NCBI GenBank assembly: GCA_025359805.1
Contig: JANYDU010000006.1
Location: 1-56,838, forward strand
Origin: Bacteroidota bacterium
Lineage (GTDB): Bacteria; Bacteroidota; Bacteroidia; UKL13-3
Direction: 5' to 3'
Length of the DNA stretch: 56,838 nt
Of the stretch, positions 27,280 to 37,828 are shown piece after piece (position 1 is the stretch's first letter; each line of letters starts with the position of its first letter). The position numbers and the translations under genes were made by a program. The notes below the pieces were generated by a model. It saw only the letters and a program-made list of their open reading frames with translations. It was not told the origin of the DNA and ran no database searches.

Positions 27280-30138
27280 ATGTCAATGAATTTTATTTTC
27301 AAACAGTTTAAATCTTATTGTGTCCTATTTTTTTTCATTTTTCTTTTTCATTTTTCTTATGCGCAACAAACACAATTAAGCGGAAAATTTATTAGTAAAA
27401 CGGATAACTCATCTTTAGTTGGTGTGGGTGTTTTGTTGATCAATCAAAAAGATACCAATCAACGAAAAGAAACTTCTGCTGATGTGAATGGCGTATTTAA
27501 ATTTAACAATATTAAACAAGGCTCATATATTTTAAGAGCATTTTACATTGGGTTTAAAAATTATGAAACTAAAATTATAGTTACCCAAAATGAACAAAAT
27601 ATAGGAACAATTAAATTAGAAGAAACAGCCACAAAACTTAAAGATGTGATTGTTGAAGAAAAGATGGTGCGTTCCATTCAACGAAATGATACTACCGAAT
27701 ATAATGCTGCTGCCTTTAAAACCAATTCGGATGCCAATACACAAGATTTAATTACAAAAATGCCAGGCATAACAAATGATAATGGAACGGTAAAAGCACA
27801 GGGGGAAACGGTTCAAAAAGTATTAATTGATGGAAAGGAATTTTTTGGTGATGATGCGGCCATTGCCTTAAAAAATTTACCTGCCGAAGTGGTTGATAAA
27901 ATTCAAGTATTTGATAAGATGAGTGACCAAGCACAGTTCACAAAATTTGATGATGGAAACTCACAAAAAACTATCAACATTACTACTAAGAGTGGAAAAA
28001 GCAACGGACAATTTGGGAAAATTTATGGCGGTTACGGAACAGATGAAAAATATACTGTTGGAGAAAATTTAAATTTTTTTAGTGGCAAACGTAGAATATC
28101 TGTAATAGGATTATCTAATAATATCAACCAACAAAATTTTTCTACTCAAGATTTATTGGGAGTGGTTGGAACACAAGGAAATCAAAATAGAGGTGGACCT
28201 TCTGGAGGCATGGGTGGAGGTGGTAGAGGTCCGGGTGGACCAGGTGGAATGGGCGGAGGAAACAATGCCAATAATTTTTTAACCAATCAGCAAGGCGGTA
28301 TCAATACCACTCATTCTTTGGGACTAAATTATTCTGATATGTGGGGCAAAAAAATATCGGTTACGACTAGTTATTTTTTTAATGATGCTATTAACGGAAC
28401 TTCAAGTGATGTGCAGCGAAAATATTTTTTAGGCTCTGGTGTCAATCAATTTTATAATCAAACCAATGATGCTACAAATGACAACCTCAATCACAGAATA
28501 AATATGCGGTTTGAATATAATTATGATACGTCAAACTCTATCATTGTTACTCCAAAATTAAGTTTTCAAAACAATTCATCGAGCAGCACACTATTTGGAA
28601 TTAATTCCATTGATATCGTTCCTTTAAATCAAACAATCAGTAAAAATAATGCAAGTAATAGTGGGTATAGTTTTTCAAATAATATTTTACTCAGGCATAA
28701 GTTTTTAAAATCTGGCAGAACCATTTCATTAAACTTAGGAACAGATGTAAATAATAAAAGCGGAAACAGTTCATTAACCTCTACAAATCAATATTTTTTT
28801 CCTAAAGATTCTTCGGGTTTGCTTGAACAAAAAACGACTACTGCATCAAATGGATATACACTTTCATCGGCTTTAATTTACACCGAACCCATTGGAAAAA
28901 GTGGTCAACTTATGTTTAATTATTCTCCATCTTACGCAAAAAATATTTCGGATAAAGAAACTCATTCAAAAGATACTTCCACACAAGAATTTACTACCCT
29001 TAGTAAAACCTTATCTAATAAATATGATAACACATTAATCACCCAACGAGGTGGAGGAACCTATCGTTTTCAAAATGAAAGAACTAATTTTATGATTGGA
29101 TTAAACTACCAATTGGTACAACTTTCGGGAACAGAAACTTTTCCTACTTCATTTACTTTAAGTAAAACATTTAACAATGTGCTTCCCAATGCTATGTATA
29201 ATTACAAATTTTCGAAGAATAGTAATTTAAGAATGTATTATCGCACTTCTACAAATGCACCATCTATTAGTCAACTTCAAAGTGTAATTGATAACTCAAA
29301 CCCATTATTGCTTTCATCAGGGAATCCAAATTTGGTACAAGAATATTCGCATATGTTTATCACTCGTTACAGCTTAGCCAATGTTGAAAAAGGAAGGTCG
29401 TTGTTTTTATTTTTGAACACCACTTATACAGCAAATTATATTGGGAGTTCAACTTATATTGGTAAAGGTACTTCCTTTATTATTGATGGAGTTACTTTAA
29501 ACAGAGGTGCTCAACTTACTAAACCACAAAACTTGCAAGGGTATGTTAATATTGGAACTTTTTTAACGTATGGATTTCCGGTAACATTTCTTAAAAGTAA
29601 TTTAAATATAAATACAGGAGTTACTTATAATAAAACTCCAAGTTTAATAAATGATGCGCAAAATGATGCCAGTACTTACGCCTTAAATACCGGTTTGGTT
29701 TTGAGTAGTAATATTAGCGAAAAAATTGATTTTACAGTTTCCTATTCTCCTTATTATAACATTGTAAAAAATTCCATTCAAACACAGTTAAACAGTAATT
29801 ATTTTAATCAACTTTCATCGGCAAAATTTAATTGGTTACCTTGGAAAGGACTTGTTATTGCTACTGATGTAACGCATACTTATTATACAGGTTTGGGTAA
29901 TGGATATAATGTAAATTTCTTTTTATGGAATGCTGCAATAGGATATAAGTTTATGAAAAATAGAGTTGCTGATATTAGAATTACTTCGTTTGATTTGTTG
30001 AATCAAAATAACAGCATTTCACGAACGGTGACTGGAACTTATATTGAAGATACCAAAACACAAGTGTTGAAGAGATATTTTATGGTGGTATTTACATACA
30101 ATATCAGAAACTTTAAAATGGGAGTGGCAAAGAAGTAG
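27280..30138 (+). CDS. Outer membrane beta-barrel protein with CarboxypepD-like plug
   Basis: A 952-residue TonB-receptor-like protein. After a signal peptide (to about ...FSYAQ), residues ~30-120 are a carboxypeptidase regulatory-like beta sandwich (LSGKFISKTDNSSLVGVGVLL...). A plug region follows (LIDGKEFFGDDAAIALKNLPAEVVDKIQVF) and then a long barrel of alternating strands. A Gly-rich loop (GGPSGGMGGGGRGPGGPGG) lies near residue 310. It belongs to the outer-membrane-beta-barrel group rather than SusC. The substrate is unknown. Confidence 0.8.
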   Translation: MSMNFIFKQFKSYCVLFFFIFLFHFSYAQQTQLSGKFISKTDNSSLVGVGVLLINQKDTNQRKETSADVNGVFKFNNIKQGSYILRAFYIGFKNYETKIIVTQNEQNIGTIKLEETATKLKDVIVEEKMVRSIQRNDTTEYNAAAFKTNSDANTQDLITKMPGITNDNGTVKAQGETVQKVLIDGKEFFGDDAAIALKNLPAEVVDKIQVFDKMSDQAQFTKFDDGNSQKTINITTKSGKSNGQFGKIYGGYGTDEKYTVGENLNFFSGKRRISVIGLSNNINQQNFSTQDLLGVVGTQGNQNRGGPSGGMGGGGRGPGGPGGMGGGNNANNFLTNQQGGINTTHSLGLNYSDMWGKKISVTTSYFFNDAINGTSSDVQRKYFLGSGVNQFYNQTNDATNDNLNHRINMRFEYNYDTSNSIIVTPKLSFQNNSSSSTLFGINSIDIVPLNQTISKNNASNSGYSFSNNILLRHKFLKSGRTISLNLGTDVNNKSGNSSLTSTNQYFFPKDSSGLLEQKTTTASNGYTLSSALIYTEPIGKSGQLMFNYSPSYAKNISDKETHSKDTSTQEFTTLSKTLSNKYDNTLITQRGGGTYRFQNERTNFMIGLNYQLVQLSGTETFPTSFTLSKTFNNVLPNAMYNYKFSKNSNLRMYYRTSTNAPSISQLQSVIDNSNPLLLSSGNPNLVQEYSHMFITRYSLANVEKGRSLFLFLNTTYTANYIGSSTYIGKGTSFIIDGVTLNRGAQLTKPQNLQGYVNIGTFLTYGFPVTFLKSNLNINTGVTYNKTPSLINDAQNDASTYALNTGLVLSSNISEKIDFTVSYSPYYNIVKNSIQTQLNSNYFNQLSSAKFNWLPWKGLVIATDVTHTYYTGLGNGYNVNFFLWNAAIGYKFMKNRVADIRITSFDLLNQNNSISRTVTGTYIEDTKTQVLKRYFMVVFTYNIRNFKMGVAKK

Positions 30139-30210
30139 TTAGGAGTTATGAATGATGAGAGAGGAGTGATGAGAGGGGGAAGTGATTTTTTTGTTTTACC
30201 AATATTCACA

Positions 30211-32535
30211 TCAAAATTTAAAAGTAACCTGCAACATAGTTAATCTGATTTGACGAATATCTGCTGGCCTTGTAGTCATAATATGATTAAATAAATTATT
30301 GATGATTGCATTTATTTTTACATGTTTATTGAGTTCATATCCAAAACGTAAATCCCAAATAAAATCTCCTGCAATATTTTCCTCACGTGCTTGTTGTGAA
30401 CCCAGAACTAAATTGGTAACAAAAACTGTATCTACATTTTTCATGTAGCTGTTATATTTCATACTCACACCCATTGAGTATTTTTTGTACCCAACTTGCA
30501 CGTCCAATTTGCCCAATTCTTTGTATCTATATTTTAAAAAATTCCCGTCTTTATTTGAACTGGTATTGCTATATGTTAATCCTTTTGCTGGAGCTCCTAA
30601 ATCATATGCATATACTTTATCTGGCTCTAATGAAACAGGATTCATTAAAGTATATCCTGCTAAAACTTTCAAATCAATTGCACCAATTTTTCCTTGTCCA
30701 CCTAAAGAAAAATCCAATCCATCAATTTTTGTTTTCCCAACATTGAAAGATTGAAATCCAAAACTTTTATAAGGATTATTAGAATCAATTGGAGTCCATA
30801 ATCCAACATTAAATTCTACCATGTTTGCGTATTCGGTATAAAAATAAGCAGCATCTGCAAAGCATGTCCATTTATTAATTTTAAATCCCTGCTTAATTCC
30901 AATTTCAGAATTCCATCCACTTTCTGGTTTTAAAGTTGGATTAGGAAATATATTTACAGCACCAACTGAAGTTTGAATATATCTTTCGGCAATAGAAGGA
31001 TAACGATATCCTTCTCCATAAGATGTTCTTAAAAAAGTACTTTTAGTTACTTCAATATTAAGTCCTGTTCTAAAAATTACGCGGCTATCTTGTTGTTCAT
31101 TTTGTTTAAAATTTTCCCAACGTGATCCCGCTGTAAAACTTAATTTTTTGTACCTCAAATCCACTTGTAAAAAAGGAGCAAAATTTTTGCTGTTGTGAAT
31201 ACCTTGAAACAATGGAGAATTACTTTCGATGTATGTTCCTGCAATTCCACCGGTAATAACGCCAAGTGATTTTGGTAATTCTTTTTGTGCCTGATACTCG
31301 CCATACACAAGCCATGAGGAATTATCTTGATTCACTGTTGAGTCAGGCGATTGAATATTATTGATGATGTTTAAGTAGCGAGTTTTGATGCGATGTTTAA
31401 TACCAAATGTGTAAAATTCTACATGCGGGTCAAAAGAATAATTGTATGATTTATCTTGAGTTTTTTGATAATTTAGTGCCACCAAACCTCCTTGAGGATA
31501 TCCATTCCATAATAAAAAACTGGAGCTGTTTTGATACATCTCACTTCCATTTATTCCATAAGTTAAGCCAGCAATTTTTTTAGAGTGATAAGTAGTCTTA
31601 AAAGATAAACGTAATCGTTCGTCATCTTCTCCAAAACGATAGCCATCATCTTTTAAATAATTGGCTGCAATAGTTAAATCCCATTGTTTGATTTTGTGCG
31701 AATGAAAAGCATTAAATCCAATTTGTAATTGGGTATTATTAGTCCATTTTAAACTGTCTCTTGAAGGTTTACTATACCAACCAAATATTGGAGTGATGCT
31801 AGTAATGGGTTTATCTTTTGGTGATGCGGTTCTAATATTTATTACACCATCCAATGCCGATGAACCATATAATACAGAAGCAGCACCTTTAATCACTTCT
31901 ATCTGTTGAATATTTTCTGTAGGCAAAAATTTCCATTGCACTTGGCCTGCGTCTCCTGATAAAAATGGCATATCATCCAACATCACCAATACGCGCGAAC
32001 CCGCACCATACGACCATCCGCTTCCACCTCTAATATTTATTTGTCCATCCACCACATTCACACTTGGAATTTGATCCATAAAATTTTGAAGGTTGGTAGT
32101 AATTTTATTTTCGATGAGATAAGGTTTGATAACCTCTGTTGAAACAGTCATTCGTTTTACTTCTTGTTCATATTTTCCTGCCGAAACAATAACTTGATTT
32201 AATTGATTGGTAGAAATTTTCAACTTCACATCGTGTTGTAAATTTGAGCGAATAGAAAGGGACTCTTTTTTATCTGAATAGCCGGTATATTTATAGGTAA
32301 TTTCTACGTTGCCATCAGGTATATTCAGTTGATAAAAACCTTTTGCATCACTTATGGCACTCATTTTATTATCAACTAAAATAGTTACACCAATCAATTT
32401 TTCATTGGTTTCATCATCGATAATAAATCCACTCAATATAAAATTCTGAGCTGATGAATAGCCCCAAAATATCATCAACATAAAAACAAAAAAGAGATGC
32501 TTAGTATTTATGTGAAATGAGTAAATTGCCGTCAT
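30211..32535 (-). CDS. TonB-dependent receptor
   Basis: A 774-residue outer membrane receptor with a signal peptide, an N-terminal CarboxypepD_reg-like domain (about 30-115), a plug with QNFMDQIPSVNVVDGQINIRGG and IEVIKGAASVLYGSSALDGVINI, and a 22-strand-type barrel ending in an aromatic-terminated strand (LTMLQVTFKF). It imports a TonB-driven ligand such as a siderophore, vitamin or oligosaccharide; which one is not evident. Its ATG is only 14 bp from the divergent T9SS gene, so its promoter must lie within that coding region. Confidence 0.9.
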   Translation of the reverse strand: MTAIYSFHINTKHLFFVFMLMIFWGYSSAQNFILSGFIIDDETNEKLIGVTILVDNKMSAISDAKGFYQLNIPDGNVEITYKYTGYSDKKESLSIRSNLQHDVKLKISTNQLNQVIVSAGKYEQEVKRMTVSTEVIKPYLIENKITTNLQNFMDQIPSVNVVDGQINIRGGSGWSYGAGSRVLVMLDDMPFLSGDAGQVQWKFLPTENIQQIEVIKGAASVLYGSSALDGVINIRTASPKDKPITSITPIFGWYSKPSRDSLKWTNNTQLQIGFNAFHSHKIKQWDLTIAANYLKDDGYRFGEDDERLRLSFKTTYHSKKIAGLTYGINGSEMYQNSSSFLLWNGYPQGGLVALNYQKTQDKSYNYSFDPHVEFYTFGIKHRIKTRYLNIINNIQSPDSTVNQDNSSWLVYGEYQAQKELPKSLGVITGGIAGTYIESNSPLFQGIHNSKNFAPFLQVDLRYKKLSFTAGSRWENFKQNEQQDSRVIFRTGLNIEVTKSTFLRTSYGEGYRYPSIAERYIQTSVGAVNIFPNPTLKPESGWNSEIGIKQGFKINKWTCFADAAYFYTEYANMVEFNVGLWTPIDSNNPYKSFGFQSFNVGKTKIDGLDFSLGGQGKIGAIDLKVLAGYTLMNPVSLEPDKVYAYDLGAPAKGLTYSNTSSNKDGNFLKYRYKELGKLDVQVGYKKYSMGVSMKYNSYMKNVDTVFVTNLVLGSQQAREENIAGDFIWDLRFGYELNKHVKINAIINNLFNHIMTTRPADIRQIRLTMLQVTFKF

Positions 32536-32549
32536 AAATTTTTATATAC

Positions 32550-33299
32550 ATGAAACGTTTTGCCAAAATAACTTTTTTAATTGTAACCACTATTTTTTTT
32601 AATAACTCACAATTAATAGCACAATGTACACCTTCTAATAGCCTTCCTACTTGGGGTATTTTTCCAGATTCGATGGCTGTTGCGCATGTTAATACGCCCT
32701 ATCAACAAGTCATGCAATTTAAATCGTCAACAGATACGGTTGTTAATATTTCTCCATTTGGAAATGTACACGTAACTATAGATTCGTTAAGAATTTCAAG
32801 CGTTATTGGATTGCCCTCTGGTTTTACTTATCAATGCAATAAACCAAGTTGTAGTGTTATTGGAGGAGAAACAGGTTGTGTGTTAATTACAGGTACTCCA
32901 ACTCAAGCAGGTAATTACCCTTTAACGGTTAATATTTTAACAAATGGAAGAGCAAATATTTTAGGAAGTATGGTTGCTCAATCTCAAACAAATCCCAATA
33001 ATCATTATTTTATTTTAGTGAAAGGAACGAGTGGAGTTTTTGAAATTGTGAATGATGAAGCACCATTAAAAGTGTATCCAAATCCTGCTCACGGAAAATT
33101 AATGGTGGAAACAAAATCATTTTCAGGAGAGAAAGTAACTGCAAAAATTTTTGATATCAGTGGAAAATTAGTGAGTTCAGAAAATATCATTACGCAATCA
33201 CAATCTTCAACTGACATTAGCAAACTCAATGTAGGAATTTATTTTATTGAAGTTACTGACGAATCAAAAGTATATAGAGCAAAATTTGTTGTTGAGTAA
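32550..33299 (+). CDS. Secreted protein with type IX type-A sorting domain
   Basis: A 249-residue exported protein. A signal peptide runs to about residue 25 (LIAQ), a Cys-containing Ig-like region covers 26-165, and the last ~75 residues are the Por-type C-terminal domain (PLKVYPNPAHGKLMVET ... DISKLNVGIYFIEV ... KFVVE). That domain marks cargo for the type IX secretion system and surface attachment. The mature function is not recognised. It is divergent from the TonB receptor and may be part of the same system. Confidence 0.8.
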   Translation: MKRFAKITFLIVTTIFFNNSQLIAQCTPSNSLPTWGIFPDSMAVAHVNTPYQQVMQFKSSTDTVVNISPFGNVHVTIDSLRISSVIGLPSGFTYQCNKPSCSVIGGETGCVLITGTPTQAGNYPLTVNILTNGRANILGSMVAQSQTNPNNHYFILVKGTSGVFEIVNDEAPLKVYPNPAHGKLMVETKSFSGEKVTAKIFDISGKLVSSENIITQSQSSTDISKLNVGIYFIEVTDESKVYRAKFVVE

Positions 33300-33365
33300 A
33301 TTAAGTATTCCTTTCTTCTTTTTTGAGGGTTAACCTTATCAGTATATTTTATTAACTATTGCAGA

Positions 33366-35930
33366 TTGAAAAGAGCAGCATCATATCTATTATTTTTTCT
33401 GTTGATGTTTTGTATTCAGGCTTCTCAAGCCTCAATTATTAAGGGAAAAATTACCGATGAAAATAATGAACCTTTAAGTTTTGTTACTGTTTTTATTAAA
33501 GGAACCACAACTGGAACTACTTGTAACGAACAAGGTTTTTATGAACTAAAATTAAATGCTGGAGTATATGATATTGGCTTTCAGTATATCGGTTATAAAA
33601 TAAAATTTGAACATCTTGAAATAAAAGATGACGAAACCAAAACGTTAAATATGATGCTTCAATCAGCATCTTATTCTTTAAGTGAGGTAAATGTAAATGC
33701 TACTGCCGAAGATCCTGCATATCCAATAATAAGGCAAGCAATGTCCATGCGAAAAATATACTTGTTTGAACCCAAAGAGTTTAATTGTTTGGTATATTTA
33801 AAGGGCATGCAACGCTTAACAAATGTTCCCAAAAGAGTATTGCTTTTTAAAGTGCCAACGGATATTAAACCGGGCATCGTTTATCTCTCCGAATCCTTAT
33901 CAGACCTAAGTTACAAACAAACTGATAAAATAAAGGAACGGATGATAAGCAGCAAAGTAAGTGGCGATAATAAAGCCTTTAGTTTTAATAGAGCAGGAGC
34001 TATAAAATTTAATGTATATGAAAATAATATCAATTCATTTGGATTAAACGAACGTGGTTTTATTTCTCCATTGGCATCTAATGCGTTTTTATTTTACAAG
34101 TATAAATTAGAAGGGGAGAGCAAAGAAAACGGACAAACAATTTATAAAATTAAATTAATTCCGATACGAGAACATGATCCTGTTTTTAGAGGGCATATTT
34201 ATATTATAAAAGATAGTTGGCGAATTCATAGCACCGATTTATTATTGAGTAAAGCGGCACAAATAGAGTTTGTAGATACGCTTTATATTAAGCAAGTTTA
34301 TGGGCAACAACAAGGTGGTGTTTGGATGCCAGTTTCTCAACGTTTTATTTTTCAGTTTGAAGCTTATGGTTTTAGAGGAAATGGATATTTTGTGGCAGTG
34401 TATTCAAAGTACAAAGTAAACTCTATGTATCCTGAAACATTTTATACTAAGCAACAACAACAAATAAAAATGGATGAGTTAGTTCCACAAATAAAAAATA
34501 TTCCTAAAGTAAAAGTGGATAAAAGAAAAGATAAAGACACTTCATTGTTCTCGAAAAAATATTTTAATAATGAAGTGATGATTGTTGATAAAAAAGCAAA
34601 CAATAATGACGATGCCATTTGGGATAGTGTGAGACTAGTTCCTCTGACAGATGAAGAGCGTGTAGATTATAAAACTAAAGATAGTATTGTGGCTGTGCAT
34701 GAATCAAAACCTTATTTGGATTCTATTGATAAAATTGACAATAAATTAGGCGTATCTGATATTTTTATAACGGGTTACTCGTATAGCAACAGTTTTAAAA
34801 TGAAATATTATTCAGTTACGCCATTGTTTGCCGTTGTGCAATATAATACGGTTGAAGGTTGGGTATTAAATCCTCGATTAGCCATTTCAAAAACGTATGA
34901 AGATAATCGGTATTACAGCATTATACCTAATTTACGTTATGGCTTTGCGTCACAAAAATTTTATGCACGATTAAGTTATGTATACCAATCTGATGCGGTA
35001 AAAAAAACGCTATGGAATATATCGGCAGGGCAATTTGTTGAACAGTTTAATGGTAATATTCCTATTACTCCGGCAGTAAATACTTTTTATACTTTATTAG
35101 CCGAACAAAATTTTTTAAAAGAGTATCAAAAAAGTTATGTGAAGTTGGGCTACTCATCAACCATAATTAATGGAGTGAGTTTAAATGCAAATATGGAATA
35201 TGCCCAACGAAGTGTTTTGGATAACCATACCGATTATACTTTTAATGATATAAAGAATAGAACGTTTACTTCTAATTATCCACTCAATACGGAATCCATT
35301 CAAACAACATTTATTTCTCATCAAGCATTTATTATTAACGTAGGTTTTACATTTAGGTTTGCTCAAAAATATATTTCACGCCCTGATGCTCGATATACGT
35401 TTCAATCAAAATATCCTGTGTTAAGTTTTGGATACACCAAAGGAATTAATGGTTTTGGGAGTTCAGTTGATTTTGATAAAGTTACGTTTGGTGTTACTCA
35501 TGATATGGATTTTAAGTTGTTTGGTAAAAATTCAATAGAGCTAAAAGCTGGTGGATTTATCAATTCAAACAATTTATATTTTATGGACTACCAACATTTT
35601 AGTGGCAATCAAACTATTTTGGCATTGCCCGGTTATCATGGTTTTCAATTATTGGATTATTATTTTTACAGCACTAAGCAATCATTTATTGAAGCACATG
35701 TTAATCATCATTTCAATGGTTTTTTCATTAATAAAATTCCATTGATGCGCAAGTTAAAATGGCAAGAAGTATTTTCTCTTAATTATTTGAAAACGCCTTC
35801 ATCACCAAATTATATTGAACTTGGAGCAGGCATCGAGCATATTTTTAAATTTATGCGTGTTGATTTCTTCTCTTCTTTTGAAGATGGTAAGCACATGCGT
35901 AATGGAATTGTGATTGGTTTTGGATTTTAA
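33366..35930 (+). CDS. DUF5686 protein with carboxypeptidase regulatory-like domain
   Basis: An 854-residue exported protein. The TTG start at 33366 gives a normal signal peptide (LKRAASYLLFFLLMFCIQA, with the first residue read as Met). Residues ~25-110 are a CarboxypepD_reg-like domain (IIKGKITDENNEPLSFVTVFIKG). The rest matches the DUF5686 outer-membrane family: a conserved middle part, then beta-strand-rich sequence ending in an aromatic strand (NGIVIGFGF). Function of the family is unknown; an outer membrane barrel is likely. Confidence 0.8.
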   Translation: MKRAASYLLFFLLMFCIQASQASIIKGKITDENNEPLSFVTVFIKGTTTGTTCNEQGFYELKLNAGVYDIGFQYIGYKIKFEHLEIKDDETKTLNMMLQSASYSLSEVNVNATAEDPAYPIIRQAMSMRKIYLFEPKEFNCLVYLKGMQRLTNVPKRVLLFKVPTDIKPGIVYLSESLSDLSYKQTDKIKERMISSKVSGDNKAFSFNRAGAIKFNVYENNINSFGLNERGFISPLASNAFLFYKYKLEGESKENGQTIYKIKLIPIREHDPVFRGHIYIIKDSWRIHSTDLLLSKAAQIEFVDTLYIKQVYGQQQGGVWMPVSQRFIFQFEAYGFRGNGYFVAVYSKYKVNSMYPETFYTKQQQQIKMDELVPQIKNIPKVKVDKRKDKDTSLFSKKYFNNEVMIVDKKANNNDDAIWDSVRLVPLTDEERVDYKTKDSIVAVHESKPYLDSIDKIDNKLGVSDIFITGYSYSNSFKMKYYSVTPLFAVVQYNTVEGWVLNPRLAISKTYEDNRYYSIIPNLRYGFASQKFYARLSYVYQSDAVKKTLWNISAGQFVEQFNGNIPITPAVNTFYTLLAEQNFLKEYQKSYVKLGYSSTIINGVSLNANMEYAQRSVLDNHTDYTFNDIKNRTFTSNYPLNTESIQTTFISHQAFIINVGFTFRFAQKYISRPDARYTFQSKYPVLSFGYTKGINGFGSSVDFDKVTFGVTHDMDFKLFGKNSIELKAGGFINSNNLYFMDYQHFSGNQTILALPGYHGFQLLDYYFYSTKQSFIEAHVNHHFNGFFINKIPLMRKLKWQEVFSLNYLKTPSSPNYIELGAGIEHIFKFMRVDFFSSFEDGKHMRNGIVIGFGF

Positions 35931-35960
35931 TTGTAGCAGTATTTTTACAACACTTTTTTC

Positions 35961-36611
35961 TCAATCTTTCCATAAAAAAGGAAATAAAATATAGGCCAAG
36001 GCAATAACGATAAAATCAATAGCAAGCAGTACAAAAAGATCGGGCCAAATAACAGAAATATCCACACCATCCATAGCTTTTTTACTGGCTTTAATTAATA
36101 CCAATAACATCGGAATGATAATTGGAAAACTTAATACTGGCATTAGTAAATTGCTGTTTCCGGCTTTAGATGCAATAGATGATAACATTGTGAAAGTGGC
36201 AGCAAAACCAATACTTCCCAGCAGCATGGCAACAATATAAAATAGCATATTGTCAATAACATTTCCCATCAATGCAACATATACCACCAAACAAATTATG
36301 GAGATAAGCATCATCAAAAAAACATTAAAAATTGTTTTAGATAAAATGATGGCTTGCGCATTGGCAATTCCATAATAATATAATTGTCGGCCTTTGCTCT
36401 CGGCAATAAAACTTTTTGCTACAGCACTCACCGAAGTAAATAATAATATCAACCAAAATAGCGCATTCCATGTTGGAGGATTTAGTGTTTTGATAGATAA
36501 AAAAACAACAAATACTGATGATACCACATGCAATAAAATTCCATTAATGGCATAGCGTTGTCGCCATTCCAAAAGCACATCTTTTTTTATTAATTGAAAT
36601 ACATGTTGCAT
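35961..36611 (-). CDS. ccmB: Heme exporter subunit CcmB
   Basis: A 216-residue protein with six hydrophobic segments and the CcmB pattern: DVLLEWRQRYAINGILLHV at the N-terminus, FIAESKGRQLYYYGIANAQAIILSK in the middle, and LLGSIGFAATFTMLSSIASKAGNSNLLMPVLSFPIIIPML. CcmB works with CcmA, C and D in cytochrome c maturation by handling heme across the inner membrane; those partners are not in the window. It lies 3 bp after the NamZ-like gene on the same strand. Confidence 0.85.
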   Translation of the reverse strand: MQHVFQLIKKDVLLEWRQRYAINGILLHVVSSVFVVFLSIKTLNPPTWNALFWLILLFTSVSAVAKSFIAESKGRQLYYYGIANAQAIILSKTIFNVFLMMLISIICLVVYVALMGNVIDNMLFYIVAMLLGSIGFAATFTMLSSIASKAGNSNLLMPVLSFPIIIPMLLVLIKASKKAMDGVDISVIWPDLFVLLAIDFIVIALAYILFPFLWKD

Positions 36612-36614
36612 GTT

Positions 36615-37811
36615 TTAATCCTTATAAATGATATGTGTAAAATCAGGATAGAGTAAATATTTTTTTCGGATGAGTTTATAGTTAGCTAAATCTTTTTTCC
36701 AATAACTTCTTATTTCTCCTTCGCTCATTCCTTCAGTAATTTGTTTCCGGAGTTGATCAGTACCTGCGAGTTTTTCAAAAAAATCGTTAAAAAATTCCAC
36801 TTTATTGGAATCGTTTTTATACAAATCCATCAAAAAAAACAAATAAATTTTTCCCGAATCTTTAATAAAATTAGTTGCAAAATTAGTGAGCAAAAATCCT
36901 TTACATTCTTTGTTTTCTAATGGAGGATGTTCAGCCACTCCAGGAATGGAATGAGGTGTAAAACGGTAATCACCAATAGCTACTCCAGGCTTGCCCACGC
37001 ATTCAAAAGGCTTGTTTGTTCCTCGCCCTAAACTATATGAAGTGCCTTCAAAAAAACATAAACTTGGATATAAATAAATGGCTTCCATAGTTGGCAAATT
37101 TGGTGATGGTCTTACAGGTAATTTATACATCGAATCGTGATTGTATTGCTGCACTTTTATAATTTTTATTTTGCACTGCATTCCATTGGTTAACCATTTT
37201 TCACCGTTAATCATTTGTGCATATTCACCTACCGTCATACCATGCACAACGGGCACAGGGTGCATACCTATAAACGATTGAAATTTCATATCCAAAACAG
37301 GTCCATCCACATAATGTCCGTTTGGATTTGGCCTATCTAATATTAGGAGTTCTTTATTTTGTTCGGCACAAGCCTCCATCACATAATGTAAAGTAGAGAA
37401 GTAAGTATAAAATCTTACGCCTACATCTTGAATATCAAAAACCACTATATCAATATTTTTTAAATCGTCAACAGTTGGTTTTTTGTGCGCACCATACAAC
37501 GAAATAATTGGCAATCCTGATTGAGCATCAATGGTACTTTTTACTTTTTCGCCTGCGCTGTGATCGCCTCTAAATCCATGCTCTGGAGCAAAAATGGTTT
37601 TTATATTTATATGCAGTGAAAGGAGTGAATCAACCAAATGCCTCTTCCCAATTAATGAAGTTTGATTTACCACCATTGCAATATTTTTTGCTTTGATAAG
37701 AGGTAAATAATTTTGTGTTTGCTCGGCTCCAACTTTAATTTGTGCATAGGTTTGGCACAATAAAAAAAATGAGAGTAAGAAAAAAATATTTGGCTTATTA
37801 TATTTGACCAT
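36615..37811 (-). CDS. DUF1343 / NamZ-type exo-N-acetylmuramidase
   Basis: A 398-residue exported protein with signal peptide (to TYAQ, residue 23). Conserved family blocks are AMVVNQTSLIG, IFAPEHGFRGDHSAGEKV, DIQDVGVRFYTYFSTLHYVMEA, LDRPNPNG, EGTSYSLGRGTNKPFE and the C-terminal SEGEIRSYWKKDLANYKLIRKKYLLYP. Characterised members release MurNAc from the non-reducing end of peptidoglycan chains. It probably feeds cell-wall recycling with the amino-sugar kinase at 3132-3995. The ATG is 17 bp from the divergent ABC permease start. Confidence 0.9.
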   Translation of the reverse strand: MVKYNKPNIFFLLSFFLLCQTYAQIKVGAEQTQNYLPLIKAKNIAMVVNQTSLIGKRHLVDSLLSLHINIKTIFAPEHGFRGDHSAGEKVKSTIDAQSGLPIISLYGAHKKPTVDDLKNIDIVVFDIQDVGVRFYTYFSTLHYVMEACAEQNKELLILDRPNPNGHYVDGPVLDMKFQSFIGMHPVPVVHGMTVGEYAQMINGEKWLTNGMQCKIKIIKVQQYNHDSMYKLPVRPSPNLPTMEAIYLYPSLCFFEGTSYSLGRGTNKPFECVGKPGVAIGDYRFTPHSIPGVAEHPPLENKECKGFLLTNFATNFIKDSGKIYLFFLMDLYKNDSNKVEFFNDFFEKLAGTDQLRKQITEGMSEGEIRSYWKKDLANYKLIRKKYLLYPDFTHIIYKD

Positions 37812-37828
37812 TCTGTTAAACTAAAAAT

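Noticed and set aside
30139..30210. Purine-rich stretch after the outer membrane protein gene as a regulatory repeat
   Set aside because: The GATGAGAG-like words are short and irregular, and no hairpin or promoter fits.
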